Shown: one piece after another, positions 26,052 through 34,916 of the stretch
How the letters are laid out: each line of letters starts with the position of its first letter
Position numbering within the stretch: the first letter of the stretch is position 1
Source: Thermosynechococcus sp.
GTDB taxonomy: Bacteria > Cyanobacteriota > Cyanobacteriia > Thermosynechococcales > Thermosynechococcaceae
Reading direction: 5' to 3'
Length of the DNA: 64,000 bases
Assembly: GCF_025999095.1 (NCBI RefSeq)
Contig: NZ_AP024678.1
Location: forward strand, 1,209,527-1,273,526
The notes under the pieces: generated by a model
What the model was told of the DNA's origin: nothing
The model's input: only the letters and a program-made list of their open reading frames with translations
Databases searched by the model: none
Made by a program: the position numbers and the translations under genes

Positions 26052-27233
26052 GTGGCACTGATTTCCGTTGAAACAGCCGTTGACCTTATTCAGCAACATT
26101 TGCCGGCTTGGGGCACAGAGATCATTTCCTTGACTGAGCCTTGGTACAGCAGACTGGCGGTAACGATTACCAGCGATCGCCCCTACCCGCCCATTGACCG
26201 CATCCTGGTGGATGGCATTGCCCTTAATTGGGCAGCCTATCAGTCTGGTCAGCGTGCTTTTCCGATTCTGGGGGTGGTTCCTGCGGGTAAAGCACCGCCA
26301 ACCCTCACGGATACGCAAGCCTGTTTTGAAGTTATGACCGGTGCGGCCTTGCCCCAAGGCTGTGATCTGGTGATTCCCTATGAAGCGCTGGAGATTCGCG
26401 ACGGTGTTGCCCATATCCTGCACTCGGAAGCCTGGTCACCCTATCAATTTGTCCACCGCTGTGGCAGTGATGCTGCTGCCGGTCAACCCGTTTTGGCCCG
26501 CGGTACCCCTTTGCACGGTCCAGCCTGGGGAATTCTTGCCTCTGTGGGACAGACGGAAGTTTGTGTTCAGCGCACCCCTCGTACCCAAATCATTGCTACA
26601 GGCAATGAACTGATTCCGCCCCACGACACACCCCAGCCCTACCAACTCCGACTCTCCAATACCTATGCTTTAATGGCTGCCCTCAAGCGCCAAGGCTATA
26701 GCCAAGTCAGCATCACCCATTTGCCCGATGATCCAGTGCAACTGGCAACTCACTATCGCCAAGCAAGTCAAGACTACGACCTTCTGATTTACTGCGGTGG
26801 CGTTTCCAAGGGCAAGTTTGACTATTTGCCACAACTCTGGCGCGATCAAGGCGTCCAGCAGTATATCCACGGTGTTGCCCAGCGTCCCGGAAAGCCCCTC
26901 TGGTTTGGCGTGGATCATCGCCAGCAAACGGCCATATTTGGTTTACCGGGGAACCCCGTCTCCAGTTTGGTCTGTTTGCACCGCTATCTATTGGACATTC
27001 CGCCCCTCTATGCCCGCTTGGCTGCTCCCTTCTACTTTGAGCAGCCCTTAACCTACTTTTTACCCGTTAAACTAGAAACTACAAAAACCGCTGAGCTCAT
27101 TGCCCACCCTCGACCAATGCAAAATTCTGCTGATTTTTTGGCCTTGGCTGATAGCGATGGCTTTTTAGAACTGCCTGCCTCTCAAGGAACCTTTGCCGCT
27201 GGGGAATGCTATCGCTATTTTCCGTGGAGTTAG
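26052..27233 (+). CDS. moeA: Molybdopterin molybdenumtransferase MoeA
   Basis: A 393-residue MoeA, which inserts molybdate into adenylylated molybdopterin in the last common step of Moco synthesis. Family signatures in order are DRILVDGIALN (near residues 53-63), VMTGAALPQGCDLVIPYE (near 96-113), the VCVQRTPRTQIIATGNEL linker into the MoaB/MogA-like domain, YCGGVSKGKFDY (near 249-260) and IFGLPGNPVSSLVC (near 296-309). The start is GTG at 26052; no stronger upstream signal is visible. It is the first gene of a five-gene Moco operon, followed after 5 bases by moaA. The product would supply NarB, the nitrate reductase encoded nearby. Confidence 0.95.
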   Translation: MALISVETAVDLIQQHLPAWGTEIISLTEPWYSRLAVTITSDRPYPPIDRILVDGIALNWAAYQSGQRAFPILGVVPAGKAPPTLTDTQACFEVMTGAALPQGCDLVIPYEALEIRDGVAHILHSEAWSPYQFVHRCGSDAAAGQPVLARGTPLHGPAWGILASVGQTEVCVQRTPRTQIIATGNELIPPHDTPQPYQLRLSNTYALMAALKRQGYSQVSITHLPDDPVQLATHYRQASQDYDLLIYCGGVSKGKFDYLPQLWRDQGVQQYIHGVAQRPGKPLWFGVDHRQQTAIFGLPGNPVSSLVCLHRYLLDIPPLYARLAAPFYFEQPLTYFLPVKLETTKTAELIAHPRPMQNSADFLALADSDGFLELPASQGTFAAGECYRYFPWS

Positions 27234-27238
27234 CAGCG

Positions 27239-28204
27239 ATGGTTGTAACCGCCGCTATTCCTAGACAGCGCCTAGTAGATGCCCAAGGACGACAAATTCG
27301 CAAGTTGCGCCTCTCGGTTACGGATCGCTGTAATTTGCGGTGTACCTACTGCATGCCGCTAGATGCCGCCTTCATGCCCACCCAGACCTACCTAACCCCA
27401 GTTGAGTATGCCACGATTGTAGCTGAACTGGTGGAACTGGGGATTGAATCGGTGCGGCTGACGGGCGGCGAGCCCCTGTTGCGAGCAGAGTTTCCTGAGA
27501 TTGTGGCGGCTTTGGCGGCGGTGGGAGTGCCGGAACTGAGCTTAACCACCAATGGCATTCGCCTTATCCCCTTTTTGCCCCTGCTGGATCGCTATGGTGT
27601 ACGACGTTTAAATATTAGCCTTGATAGCTTAGACCCCCAGACCTTTGCAGCAATTAGCCATGGCCACCATTTGGAAACCGTGAAGGAGGCGATTGCTACG
27701 GCTGCTGACCAAGGGTTTCAAGTCAAGCTGAACATGGTTGTGATGGCGGGCGTCAATGATCACGAGTTGGTGCCAATGGTGGAGTACGCCAAAGCTTTAG
27801 GGGTTGAGGTGCGTTTTTTGGAACTGATGCGCATTGGCTATGCCTGCCACTTGGGGAGCGATCGCTTTGTTAGCGCTGCCACCATGCTTGAGCACCTGCG
27901 CCAGTACTACGATTTGCGTCCTGTTCCTCGTCCGCAAGATTCCACCTCGTTTAACTTTGAGACCGCCTGTGGGGCTCAGATTGGCTTCATTGCTTCGGAA
28001 TCGCAACCCTTTTGTGGCCACTGCTCGCGCTGGCGATTGTCTGCAGATGGTGTCTTAAGGGCCTGTCTATTTAAGGAAGCGGGGATTTCCCTGCGGGGCT
28101 TGAGCAAAGCTGAACGCTATGCTGCCTATGGGCAAGTGCTAGGAATGAAACCCAGCCTGCGCAGCGCAGAAGTCCACCATGCCATGCACCAAATTGGAGG
28201 CTAA
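27239..28204 (+). CDS. moaA: GTP 3',8-cyclase MoaA
   Basis: A 321-residue radical-SAM enzyme that, with MoaC, turns GTP into cyclic pyranopterin monophosphate. The N-terminal cluster motif C-x3-C-x2-C is at Cys31, Cys35 and Cys38 (DRCNLRCTYC). The SAM-binding RLTGGEPLLR follows near residue 76. The second 4Fe-4S site lies in the C-terminal part (FCGHCSRWRLSADG ... LRACLF). The protein ends in the Gly-Gly tail that is needed for catalysis. ATG 27239 is used; the longer frame from 27206 overlaps moeA and adds non-conserved residues. The codons for the terminal Gly-Gly also form the GGAGG ribosome-binding site of the next gene. Confidence 0.95.
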   Translation: MVVTAAIPRQRLVDAQGRQIRKLRLSVTDRCNLRCTYCMPLDAAFMPTQTYLTPVEYATIVAELVELGIESVRLTGGEPLLRAEFPEIVAALAAVGVPELSLTTNGIRLIPFLPLLDRYGVRRLNISLDSLDPQTFAAISHGHHLETVKEAIATAADQGFQVKLNMVVMAGVNDHELVPMVEYAKALGVEVRFLELMRIGYACHLGSDRFVSAATMLEHLRQYYDLRPVPRPQDSTSFNFETACGAQIGFIASESQPFCGHCSRWRLSADGVLRACLFKEAGISLRGLSKAERYAAYGQVLGMKPSLRSAEVHHAMHQIGG

Positions 28205-28208
28205 GAGA

Positions 28209-29267
28209 ATGCTCTCCCACATCAATAGCAACCAGCAACCTCAGATGGTCGATATTAGCGAGAAATCGATAAGCGATCGCCGGGCGGTGGCAGAAGCCCT
28301 CATTGAATTGCCGCCGGTCTTTCAAGCCTATGTCCAAGAGGGAGATCTCTTTCTGAAAAAAGGGCCTGTGCTGCAAACGGCAATTATTGCCGGCACAATG
28401 GCGGTGAAACGTACCGCCGAAGCCATTCCCTTTTGCCACCCGCTGCCCATTACCAGTTGTCGCTTTGAAACCCACATTGAGTCCCTGGAAAGCGGTGTTC
28501 GGATTCGCCTGCGCTGTGAGGTCAAAACCCGCGATCGCACCGGTGTGGAAATGGAAAGTCTGCATGGAGTGACGATTGCAGCCCTAACAATTTATGACAT
28601 GTGCAAAGCCCTCAGTCCCCAAATTGTGATGCGGGAGGTGCGCCTTCTGGCCAAAAGTGGTGGCAAGAAAACCCTAGGTCAATATCCCCTCTTTGGTCTT
28701 GTGCTCACCGGCGGCCAAAGTCAGCGCATGGGACAGGATAAAGCTCTTCTTGACTATTACGGCCAACCCCATGCCCAATACCTCTACAACTTGTTGGCAC
28801 AATACTGTGAACAGGTCTTTCTTTCAGCCCGAACCAATCAATGGCAGGGAACGCCCCTTGCTGAGCTGCCCACTCTTCCAGACACTCTTCCCCAGATTGG
28901 GCCAATTGCCGGTATCTTAACTGCTTTGCGCGCCTATCCCGAAGTGAACTGGTTCGTAGTGGCCTGTGACTTACCCTATTTAACCACGGAAACCCTTGCT
29001 CCCCTAGTGCACCACTACCGCGAAGATGTGGTGGCCACTTGCTATCACCATCCCCAGGAGGGCTTCCCAGAGCCACTGTGTGCGATTTATACCCCCCAAG
29101 CTCTGCCAGTGTTTGAAGCTGCCTATGCAGCGGGGATCTACTGCCCTGTGAAAATTCTCCAGCGATCGCCCTGCCAGCGCCTCACCCCACCTCAGCCGAC
29201 GATTACTGCCAATATCAACACCCCCGAAGAGTATCTTGAAGCGCTACACCATGTCCGACGCCCCTAA
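28209..29267 (+). CDS. moaC-mobA: MoaC-MobA fusion (cPMP synthase plus Mo-cofactor guanylyltransferase)
   Basis: A 352-residue two-domain protein. Residues about 1-158 are MoaC: MVDIS near the start, the active-site KGPVLQTAIIAGTMAVKRT and IPFCHPLPIT segments, and GVEMESLHGVTIAALTIYDM. Residues about 163-352 are MobA: the nucleotide-binding GLVLTGGQSQRMGQDKALL, IGPIAGILTAL, the metal-binding VVACDLPYL and the C-terminal NINTPEEY. MoaC converts the MoaA product to cPMP, while MobA attaches GMP to Moco to give the MGD form used by NarB. The two steps are not consecutive, so the fusion probably reflects coordinated expression. ATG 28209 has GGAGG eight bases upstream; the frame from 28179 is too long. 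The 3' end overlaps moaD by 17 bases. Confidence 0.93.
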   Translation: MLSHINSNQQPQMVDISEKSISDRRAVAEALIELPPVFQAYVQEGDLFLKKGPVLQTAIIAGTMAVKRTAEAIPFCHPLPITSCRFETHIESLESGVRIRLRCEVKTRDRTGVEMESLHGVTIAALTIYDMCKALSPQIVMREVRLLAKSGGKKTLGQYPLFGLVLTGGQSQRMGQDKALLDYYGQPHAQYLYNLLAQYCEQVFLSARTNQWQGTPLAELPTLPDTLPQIGPIAGILTALRAYPEVNWFVVACDLPYLTTETLAPLVHHYREDVVATCYHHPQEGFPEPLCAIYTPQALPVFEAAYAAGIYCPVKILQRSPCQRLTPPQPTITANINTPEEYLEALHHVRRP

Positions 29268-29514
29268 AACACCTAAAACAATTTACTTGCGCTACTTTGC
29301 CCAGCTGCGGGAGCAAAGCGAACGGGAACAGGAGGAGCGAGTGACCACTGCCCAAACCTATGGTGAGCTATACCAAGAACTAAAGACCCAGTATGGGTTT
29401 ACCCTTGATCTGGCTCAGATTAAGGTTGCGGCTAATGATATGTTTGTGGCACTGGATCAACCCCTACGACCTGGAGATGAGGTCGTCTTTATTCCCCCCG
29501 TTGCTGGGGGTTAG
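29251..29514 (+). CDS. moaD: Molybdopterin synthase small subunit MoaD
   Basis: An 87-residue ubiquitin-fold sulfur carrier. The core IYLRYFAQLREQ begins near residue 11, PGDEVVFIPPVAGG closes the chain and the C-terminal Gly-Gly is the site that becomes a thiocarboxylate after activation by MoeB. The MoeB homologue is at 55 kb in this window. I chose ATG 29251 (MSDAPK), which overlaps the moaC-mobA gene by 17 bases; ATG 29236 would extend further into it. The moaE gene follows after 7 bases, so synthase subunits are made from adjacent cistrons. Confidence 0.93.
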   Translation: MSDAPKTPKTIYLRYFAQLREQSEREQEERVTTAQTYGELYQELKTQYGFTLDLAQIKVAANDMFVALDQPLRPGDEVVFIPPVAGG

Positions 29515-29521
29515 CTAGCCG

Positions 29522-29968
29522 ATGGTGATCAAACAGTTTTCTCTAACGAATACACCCCTAGAGCCAGCCCAGTTGTGGCAGCCCCTTGCTAGCCTGAGTG
29601 CCGGGGCCTTTGTTAGCTTTGAGGGCTGGGTCCGCAATCACAATCACGGCAAGATCGTCACTGCCCTAGAGTATGAGGTTTATCCCGCCTTGGCCCGCAA
29701 GGAAGGGGATCAGATTCTAGCAGAAGCCATTGAGCAATTTGATTTACTGGGGGCGATCGCCTGCCATCGCTATGGACGACTCACGCTTGGCGAGATTGCT
29801 GTCTGGGTAGGGGTAACGGCACCTCATCGCAAACAAGCCTTTGCTGGTGCAGCCTACATCATTGATGAAATCAAACACCGCCTGCCCATTTGGAAAAAGG
29901 AACACTATTTAGATGAGCCAGCGGTTTGGGTCTCTTGCCGTAACCATGGCCATTCCAGTCCTCTTTAA
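29522..29968 (+). CDS. moaE: Molybdopterin synthase catalytic subunit MoaE
   Basis: A 148-residue MoaE, which binds cPMP and receives sulfur from MoaD to form molybdopterin. Family features are GAFVSFEGWVRNHNHGK near residues 27-43, LEYEVYP near 48-54, the HRYGRLTLGEIAVWVGVTAPHRKQAF region containing the conserved basic residues (near 80-105), and PIWKKEHY with the catalytic Lys pair near 120-127. Last gene of the moeA-moaA-moaC/mobA-moaD-moaE operon. No terminator hairpin with a U-tract follows; the next plus-strand gene, ntcB, has its own NtcA promoter 134 bases on. Confidence 0.93.
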   Translation: MVIKQFSLTNTPLEPAQLWQPLASLSAGAFVSFEGWVRNHNHGKIVTALEYEVYPALARKEGDQILAEAIEQFDLLGAIACHRYGRLTLGEIAVWVGVTAPHRKQAFAGAAYIIDEIKHRLPIWKKEHYLDEPAVWVSCRNHGHSSPL

Positions 29969-30101
29969 ATCCTCTTTAACGGCAAAAGTCATTCCCATGG
30001 CAGCAGCAAATAAACATCGCAAAACATAAACAGTGAGGAAATCTCAGGTTATCCGGTCTGAAGGTTGACGTGCCACACAGAATTGAGAACTTCCCAAAGC
30101 T

Positions 30102-30143
30102 GTATCAGCGAATACCCTTTGCTATGTAGGAATCCCCTAGCAT
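30102..30143 (+). promoter_or_regulatory. NtcA-activated promoter of ntcB-cnaT
   Basis: GTATCAGCGAATAC (30102-30115) is an exact GTA-N8-TAC NtcA site. Exactly 22 bases later comes TAGCAT (30138-30143), a TAN3T -10 box. This is the canonical class II NtcA promoter, in which the site replaces the -35 box. The ATG of ntcB is 34 bases past the -10 box. NtcA is the global nitrogen activator of cyanobacteria, activated by 2-oxoglutarate. Binding is inferred from sequence. Confidence 0.85.
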
Positions 30144-30176
30144 TGAGAGCGGCTAAACCATTGAGGCAGAGAGGGA

Positions 30177-31088
30177 ATGTTGCGACTTGATCAGTTGCAA
30201 TCCTTTTTGGCTATTGCTGAAACAGGAAGCTTTCAAGCGGCAGCGCGACAGTGTGGGGTGACACAGCCAACAATTAGTCGGCAAATTCAGGCCTTAGAAC
30301 AATGTTTTGGAATTCAACTCTTGCACCGCTCGAACCCAGTCAAATTGACAGTGGCAGGAGATCTCTTTTTGCACCGTGCTCAGCGCATTTGCCAAGAGTG
30401 GCGAGCAGCCAATGCTGAACTCAAAGCCATGCAAAATGGCCAGCAGCAGGAACTCTGCATTGCTGCTATTCACTCCATTTGCCGCTACTTTTTACCCAGA
30501 CTGTTACCAGCGTTTTGCCAAGCGTTTCCCAAAATGCAGTTGCGAGTAACAGCCCTGGGGAGCGATCGCGCCCTCAAGGTTCTCCAAGACGGACTCGTGG
30601 ATTTAGCTATTGTCATGGGCGATCGCCACCTTTTAAAACAGTCTGAGTGGGTAGTTGAATTCCTCTACAGTGAGCCCGTGCAAGTGCTAATGGCTGCTGA
30701 ACACCCCCTCGCGGTTAACGACACCTTGCCATGGCAACTATTGGCCACTTTTCCCCATGTAGTGTTCAAGGACGGCTATGGTATGCGCCGCTTAGTGAAC
30801 GAAGAATTTAGCCGTCGAGGCTTGTCTTGGCAACCTGCCCTAGAACTCAACACGCCTGAGGCTTTTATTGCAGTGATTCGCGAAAGTGAAATGGTGGCTT
30901 TGCTACCGCGCTCAGCTCTCCAGGAGGCTCTCGAGGATCCCACCCTAGTGATTCGGGATTTGGCGGCACCCCCGCCGCCGCGGCAAGTGTTGGCCATTAC
31001 CACCCGCGATCGCTTGACCTTACCCCCTGTTGCCCAATTGCTCAAATTGATCCGCCAGCAGGCTGCCCATGAGTCTTGTCTTTCGTGA
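30177..31088 (+). CDS. ntcB: LysR-type regulator NtcB (nitrate/nitrite assimilation)
   Basis: A 303-residue LysR-family activator. The winged helix-turn-helix is at about residues 3-62 (AETGSFQAAARQCGVTQPTI, then SRQIQALE), followed by a linker helix and a two-lobed effector domain from about 90. Identification as NtcB rests on context: it lies in the nitrate cluster, is followed by a CnaT-like gene, and is preceded by an exact NtcA promoter. NtcB in other cyanobacteria enhances nirA operon transcription in response to nitrite. The start ATG 30177 has GAGGGA directly upstream. The 3' end overlaps cnaT by 20 bases, so both are translated from one message. Confidence 0.87.
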   Translation: MLRLDQLQSFLAIAETGSFQAAARQCGVTQPTISRQIQALEQCFGIQLLHRSNPVKLTVAGDLFLHRAQRICQEWRAANAELKAMQNGQQQELCIAAIHSICRYFLPRLLPAFCQAFPKMQLRVTALGSDRALKVLQDGLVDLAIVMGDRHLLKQSEWVVEFLYSEPVQVLMAAEHPLAVNDTLPWQLLATFPHVVFKDGYGMRRLVNEEFSRRGLSWQPALELNTPEAFIAVIRESEMVALLPRSALQEALEDPTLVIRDLAAPPPPRQVLAITTRDRLTLPPVAQLLKLIRQQAAHESCLS

Positions 31089-32136
31089 TTTACTAAAAAA
31101 AGTTGGCAGTGGCGCCCATACCCATAAAGACCTAACCCGCGCTGAGGCAGCCTTAGCTTTGCAACTGATGCTGGAGCAAGTGGCAACCCCTGCCCAAATT
31201 GGGGCGTTTCTCATTGCCCATCGGATTAAGCGACCTACCCCAGAAGAGATGGCGGGAATGCTCGACACATACAACAAGCTGGGTCCGAAGCTTCCTGCCG
31301 TTGAGACCAGTAGCCCGGTCATGATCCTGAGCCAGCCCTATGATGGTCGCGATCGCACCTTTCCCCTCAGCCCCTTGACAGCATTGGTTCTGGCCGCTGC
31401 TGGAGTACCGGTACTCCAACATGGGGGCGATCGTATGCCCACAAAGGAGGGAACTCCCCTGCTGACCCTATGGCGATGCCTAGGGGTGGACTGGTCGACA
31501 CTTACCCTAGGGCAAGTTGCCCATTGCCTAGCGCAAACGAACTTAGGCTTTGTCTACCTGCCGCGACACTTTCCTGCTGCCCAAGGACTAGTGCCCTACC
31601 GTGAGCAAATTGGTAAACGCCCCCCGCTTGCCACACTGGAATTAATCTGGAATCCCTACCAAGGTCAAAGCCACCTCGTGGCAGGGTTTGTCCATCCACC
31701 CACTGAAACAATTATGCGCGATGCCCTCCACCTCCACGGCATTCAAGAATTTACCACTGTCAAAGGCCTTGAAGGCAGTTGTGATTTGCCCCGTGAACGG
31801 ACCGCAATTATTGGCCTTGCTCGTAAGGGCGATACCCCTTGGCAGCGCTTGCATCTGCATCCCCAAGACTACAGGATGGCCGGCAGGAATGTCCCATGGC
31901 CAAAGGACACAACAACCGCTGCCCAGATGATGGCTGCTGTTTTAGAGGCAGAGGAGCAGCCCCTGACCACCTCTGTCCTCTGGAATAGTGGCTTTTACCT
32001 GTGGCAGGGGGGCAAAACCAATAGTCTGCATGAGGGAATAGCGCTAAGCAGTGAATTGCTCTGCAGTGGTGCTGTAGGTCAACAGTTGCATCGGTTGCAA
32101 ACAACCTTGGAAAAATTCTCGGGATCCGCCAATTGA
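31069..32136 (+). CDS. cnaT: CnaT-like protein (anthranilate phosphoribosyltransferase fold)
   Basis: A 355-residue protein of the TrpD2/glycosyltransferase family 3 fold: an N-terminal helical domain (TRAEAALALQLMLEQVATPA, residues 22-41) and an alpha/beta domain. The phosphoribosyl-pyrophosphate loop typical of TrpD is altered; the region reads LQHGGDRMPTKEGT. In Anabaena a homologous gene next to ntcB, cnaT, is needed for expression of the nir operon on nitrate. The overlap with ntcB by 20 bases and the adjacent nir/nar genes support the same role here, although the biochemical activity remains unknown. An alternative is a TrpD-like enzyme of other metabolism. Bases 32137-32239 downstream hold no gene and no clear terminator between the convergent cnaT and narM genes. 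Confidence 0.8.
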   Translation: MSLVFRDLLKKVGSGAHTHKDLTRAEAALALQLMLEQVATPAQIGAFLIAHRIKRPTPEEMAGMLDTYNKLGPKLPAVETSSPVMILSQPYDGRDRTFPLSPLTALVLAAAGVPVLQHGGDRMPTKEGTPLLTLWRCLGVDWSTLTLGQVAHCLAQTNLGFVYLPRHFPAAQGLVPYREQIGKRPPLATLELIWNPYQGQSHLVAGFVHPPTETIMRDALHLHGIQEFTTVKGLEGSCDLPRERTAIIGLARKGDTPWQRLHLHPQDYRMAGRNVPWPKDTTTAAQMMAAVLEAEEQPLTTSVLWNSGFYLWQGGKTNSLHEGIALSSELLCSGAVGQQLHRLQTTLEKFSGSAN

Positions 32137-32239
32137 CGGTGCTTGAACGACAACTCATCCAGCCTCATCCTTGGGTCCTGGCTTCCTCCTGTGCTCGGAT
32201 AGTTTCCTAAAACAGTCTGACTGCAACTTTGCCAAGACC

Positions 32240-32695
32240 TCAGACCAGACCAAATTCCTGTAACGCTGGCCAAAAATTGCGATTTTCATGACCCGGCTGG
32301 CTGAGTTTAAGGAGAGCAAAGCGTTGCAGAGGCGTCAAGGCCGCCCACTTTTCTACTGTCAGGCTATGGTGGGGTACCTTCGTCAGTTGTTGTTGAATTA
32401 TCTCCGGCAGTTTAGTGGTGATAGTCCAAGGGTAGGGCTGAGGCATTTCTAAGTCACTGGGCGGACTGCCATGATTTTGGGTCACCCAATCTCGCAGTTG
32501 CTGGCGATAGTTTGCCTGATCTTCAGGGGTATCGCAGGGGGTCACCACTAGCCATTGTCGCTGCTTGTGGGAGAGTTGAAGCCAGTGGAGCAACTTGAGC
32601 TTAACCCCACACACATCCAGTTTGTAGCGGACAATCATGGGTATGCAGCGCAATGAAGATGCAAATTCAGCTTCAAAATCAAAGAAGTAAGACAT
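32240..32695 (-). CDS. narM: Nitrate reductase-associated protein NarM
   Basis: A 151-residue cyanobacterial protein needed for active NarB in the strains where it was studied. The N-terminal FDFEAEFASSLRCIPMIVR segment and KLDVCGVKLKLLHW match the family, as does the C-terminal WAALTPLQRFALLKLS. No cofactor motif or membrane segment is visible; a chaperone or maturation role is the accepted view. It begins 33 bases after narB on the same strand and is the last gene of the nirA operon. The small size, the ATG with TCG-context at 32695 and position all agree. The closest alternative would be an unrelated hypothetical. Confidence 0.87.
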   Translation of the reverse strand: MSYFFDFEAEFASSLRCIPMIVRYKLDVCGVKLKLLHWLQLSHKQRQWLVVTPCDTPEDQANYRQQLRDWVTQNHGSPPSDLEMPQPYPWTITTKLPEIIQQQLTKVPHHSLTVEKWAALTPLQRFALLKLSQPGHENRNFWPALQEFGLV

Positions 32696-32728
32696 CGATA
32701 ACCACAGCTCTCCACAAAGAATTAGATT

Positions 32729-34909
32729 CTATGACTGCTCAAGGGCAATTCCATTTTCCTGCACCAGGGAGATATGGGGCCTCTGCCGCAATTTTACGGG
32801 CAACACCTGCACAGCACAGGCTTTGAGTTCCGGCTGCTGCGAGACTGGACAGGCAATTGGGTGAGTAAGTTGGTTGACCTCGCCCCCCTCGGCAAAGAGA
32901 AAGCCCCAGTGCATGGGCACAAAAAGTGTCCCCGGCCGAATGGCTTCGGTTATGGTTACGGGTAGGCATACTTGACCGCGGCGCGATCGCACTTCTACCC
33001 AATCCCCCGCCTTGAGCTCTAAGGTTGCGGCATCTTCCGGGTGCATTTCCACAAAGGGATTGGGATGCATTTTTTGAATTTTGGGGATGCGACCGGTGCG
33101 GGTTTGGGTGTGCCAGTGGCCGTAAAGACGACCAGTGGTCAGGGTAAATCTATAGACTTTGTCGGTGGGTTCAGCGACGCCCTGACTGTGGGCAAGGCAA
33201 AAAACTGCCCGTTGATCGGCGGTGTGAAATCGCCGATCTGTATAGAGGCGCTTGGGCTTGCGAGCTTCTTCATCGCTCATCCCCACAGGACAGGGCCACT
33301 GCAGGGGCCCTAAGCGGGCGAGGCGCTCGTGGCTCAGACCCGATTGATCGCAGGGACGACCGGCAGTGAGTTGGACAAATTCAGCATAGACGTCAGCGGC
33401 AGTGGCAAAGGGAAAGAGGCTTTCGTACCCCAAGCGGCGACCCACCTCAGCAAAAATTTCCCAGTCGGGTCGAGCAAGACCGGGGGGCGAGCGAAAAGCG
33501 GGGGAAAGGGTGACGCGACGTTCGGAGTTGGTCATGACACCCGTTTTCTCGCTCCATTGAGCTGCCGGCAAAATCAGATGGGCATAGGCCGCCGTTTCAG
33601 TGGGAAAGTAGGCATCTTGATAGACAGTAAAGGGAGATTTGAGAAAGGCTGCCTTGGCGCGCTCTAAATGGGGAAAACTGACCGCAGGATTCGTGGCAGC
33701 AATCCACAATAAGCCAACCTCCCCTCGTTCTAAGCCTTCCACAATTTGCCATGCGGTGCGACCGGGGCGATCGCTGATTTGCCCCCGCGGTAGCCCCCAA
33801 AAGTCCTCCACCTCTTGGCGATGCTGGGGATTTGTGACTTGGCGATAGCCGGGCAGCAAATGGCTCAGGCCGCCGGCTTCGCGTCCCCCCATGGCGTTGG
33901 GTTGCCCGGTCAGCGAAAAGGGGCCACTCCCCGGGCGACCCATTTGCCCCGTCAGTAGGTGCAGGTTAATCAGACAGCGAGCTTTAGCCGTTCCTTCGGC
34001 CGATTGGTTAATGCCCATTGACCAAAGGGAAAGCACTGCTTGGGCGTGACCCCAATAGCGAGCCGCCTGCTCTAGATCGCTTTGAGCAATGCCACAGCGT
34101 TCTGCCACCCAGTGCGGCGGGTAGGTGGCCAGGAGCTTCACATAGTCGGCAAAACCTTGGGTACACTCCTCAATGAACTGGGCATCCACGTGTCCCCATT
34201 GCAGCAGCAGATGACCAATGCCGTGGAGCAGGTCAATATCTGTACCCGGGCGAATGGCCAGGTGGAGATCCGCCACTTCCGCTGTGGCGGTCCGCCGTGG
34301 ATCGACCACAATCAGCTTGACGCCCGGATCTCGCTTGTGGTGATTGCGCAGGCGATTAAAGACGATGGGGTGGCACTCAGCGGTATTGGTGCCAATGAGA
34401 AAGGCACAGTCGGTGGCCTCCAAATCGTCGTAGCAGCAGGGGGGGCCATCGGCGCCAAGGCTGGCCGTGTAGGCCGACACCGCCGAGGACATGCATAGCC
34501 GCGAGTTGGCATCAAAGTTATTGGTTCCCAAACACCCCTTGATGAGCTTTTGGGCGACGTAGTAGTCCTCGGTTTGAAATTGCCCGGAACCGTACATGCA
34601 AATCGCATCCGCTCCTTGCTGGCGGCGCACCCATTCAATGCGTTCCACAAGGCAGCTCATGGCTTTGTCCCAAGAAATGATTGTAAAGGGTTGATCGAGG
34701 CGCTCCCGCCAGAGGGGATAAGCCAAGCGATCGCGATCAAGGGCTTCCATAATGGTCGCCCCCTTCACACAGACCATGCCCTGGGACGAGGGATGCTGGC
34801 GATCGCCCCGAATTTTGTAGGCTCCCTTGCCTTGGGGCACAGCCTCTAGGCCACAGCCCACGCCACAGTAGGGACACAGCGAGGACACCGGCGTCGCTGG
34901 GGTAGGCAT
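32729..34909 (-). CDS. narB: Ferredoxin-nitrate reductase NarB
   Basis: A 726-residue cytosolic molybdoenzyme that reduces nitrate to nitrite with electrons from reduced ferredoxin. The N-terminal 4Fe-4S motif has Cys12, Cys15, Cys19 and Cys47 (CPYCGVGC ... GMVCVKG). The Mo-bis-MGD ligand is the Cys of [10 protein letters not shown] near residue 143. [11 protein letters not shown] and the C-terminal [11 protein letters not shown] segment bind the cofactor. The length is typical of cyanobacterial NarB and shorter than respiratory NarG or NasA with a FAD module. It lies 7 bases after nrtD and 33 before narM. The MGD cofactor would come from the moe/moa operon on the other strand. Confidence 0.95.
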   Translation of the reverse strand: MPTPATPVSSLCPYCGVGCGLEAVPQGKGAYKIRGDRQHPSSQGMVCVKGATIMEALDRDRLAYPLWRERLDQPFTIISWDKAMSCLVERIEWVRRQQGADAICMYGSGQFQTEDYYVAQKLIKGCLGTNNFDANSRLCMSSAVSAYTASLGADGPPCCYDDLEATDCAFLIGTNTAECHPIVFNRLRNHHKRDPGVKLIVVDPRRTATAEVADLHLAIRPGTDIDLLHGIGHLLLQWGHVDAQFIEECTQGFADYVKLLATYPPHWVAERCGIAQSDLEQAARYWGHAQAVLSLWSMGINQSAEGTAKARCLINLHLLTGQMGRPGSGPFSLTGQPNAMGGREAGGLSHLLPGYRQVTNPQHRQEVEDFWGLPRGQISDRPGRTAWQIVEGLERGEVGLLWIAATNPAVSFPHLERAKAAFLKSPFTVYQDAYFPTETAAYAHLILPAAQWSEKTGVMTNSERRVTLSPAFRSPPGLARPDWEIFAEVGRRLGYESLFPFATAADVYAEFVQLTAGRPCDQSGLSHERLARLGPLQWPCPVGMSDEEARKPKRLYTDRRFHTADQRAVFCLAHSQGVAEPTDKVYRFTLTTGRLYGHWHTQTRTGRIPKIQKMHPNPFVEMHPEDAATLELKAGDWVEVRSRRGQVCLPVTITEAIRPGTLFVPMHWGFLFAEGGEVNQLTHPIACPVSQQPELKACAVQVLPVKLRQRPHISLVQENGIALEQS

Positions 34910-34916
34910 ACTTTAC

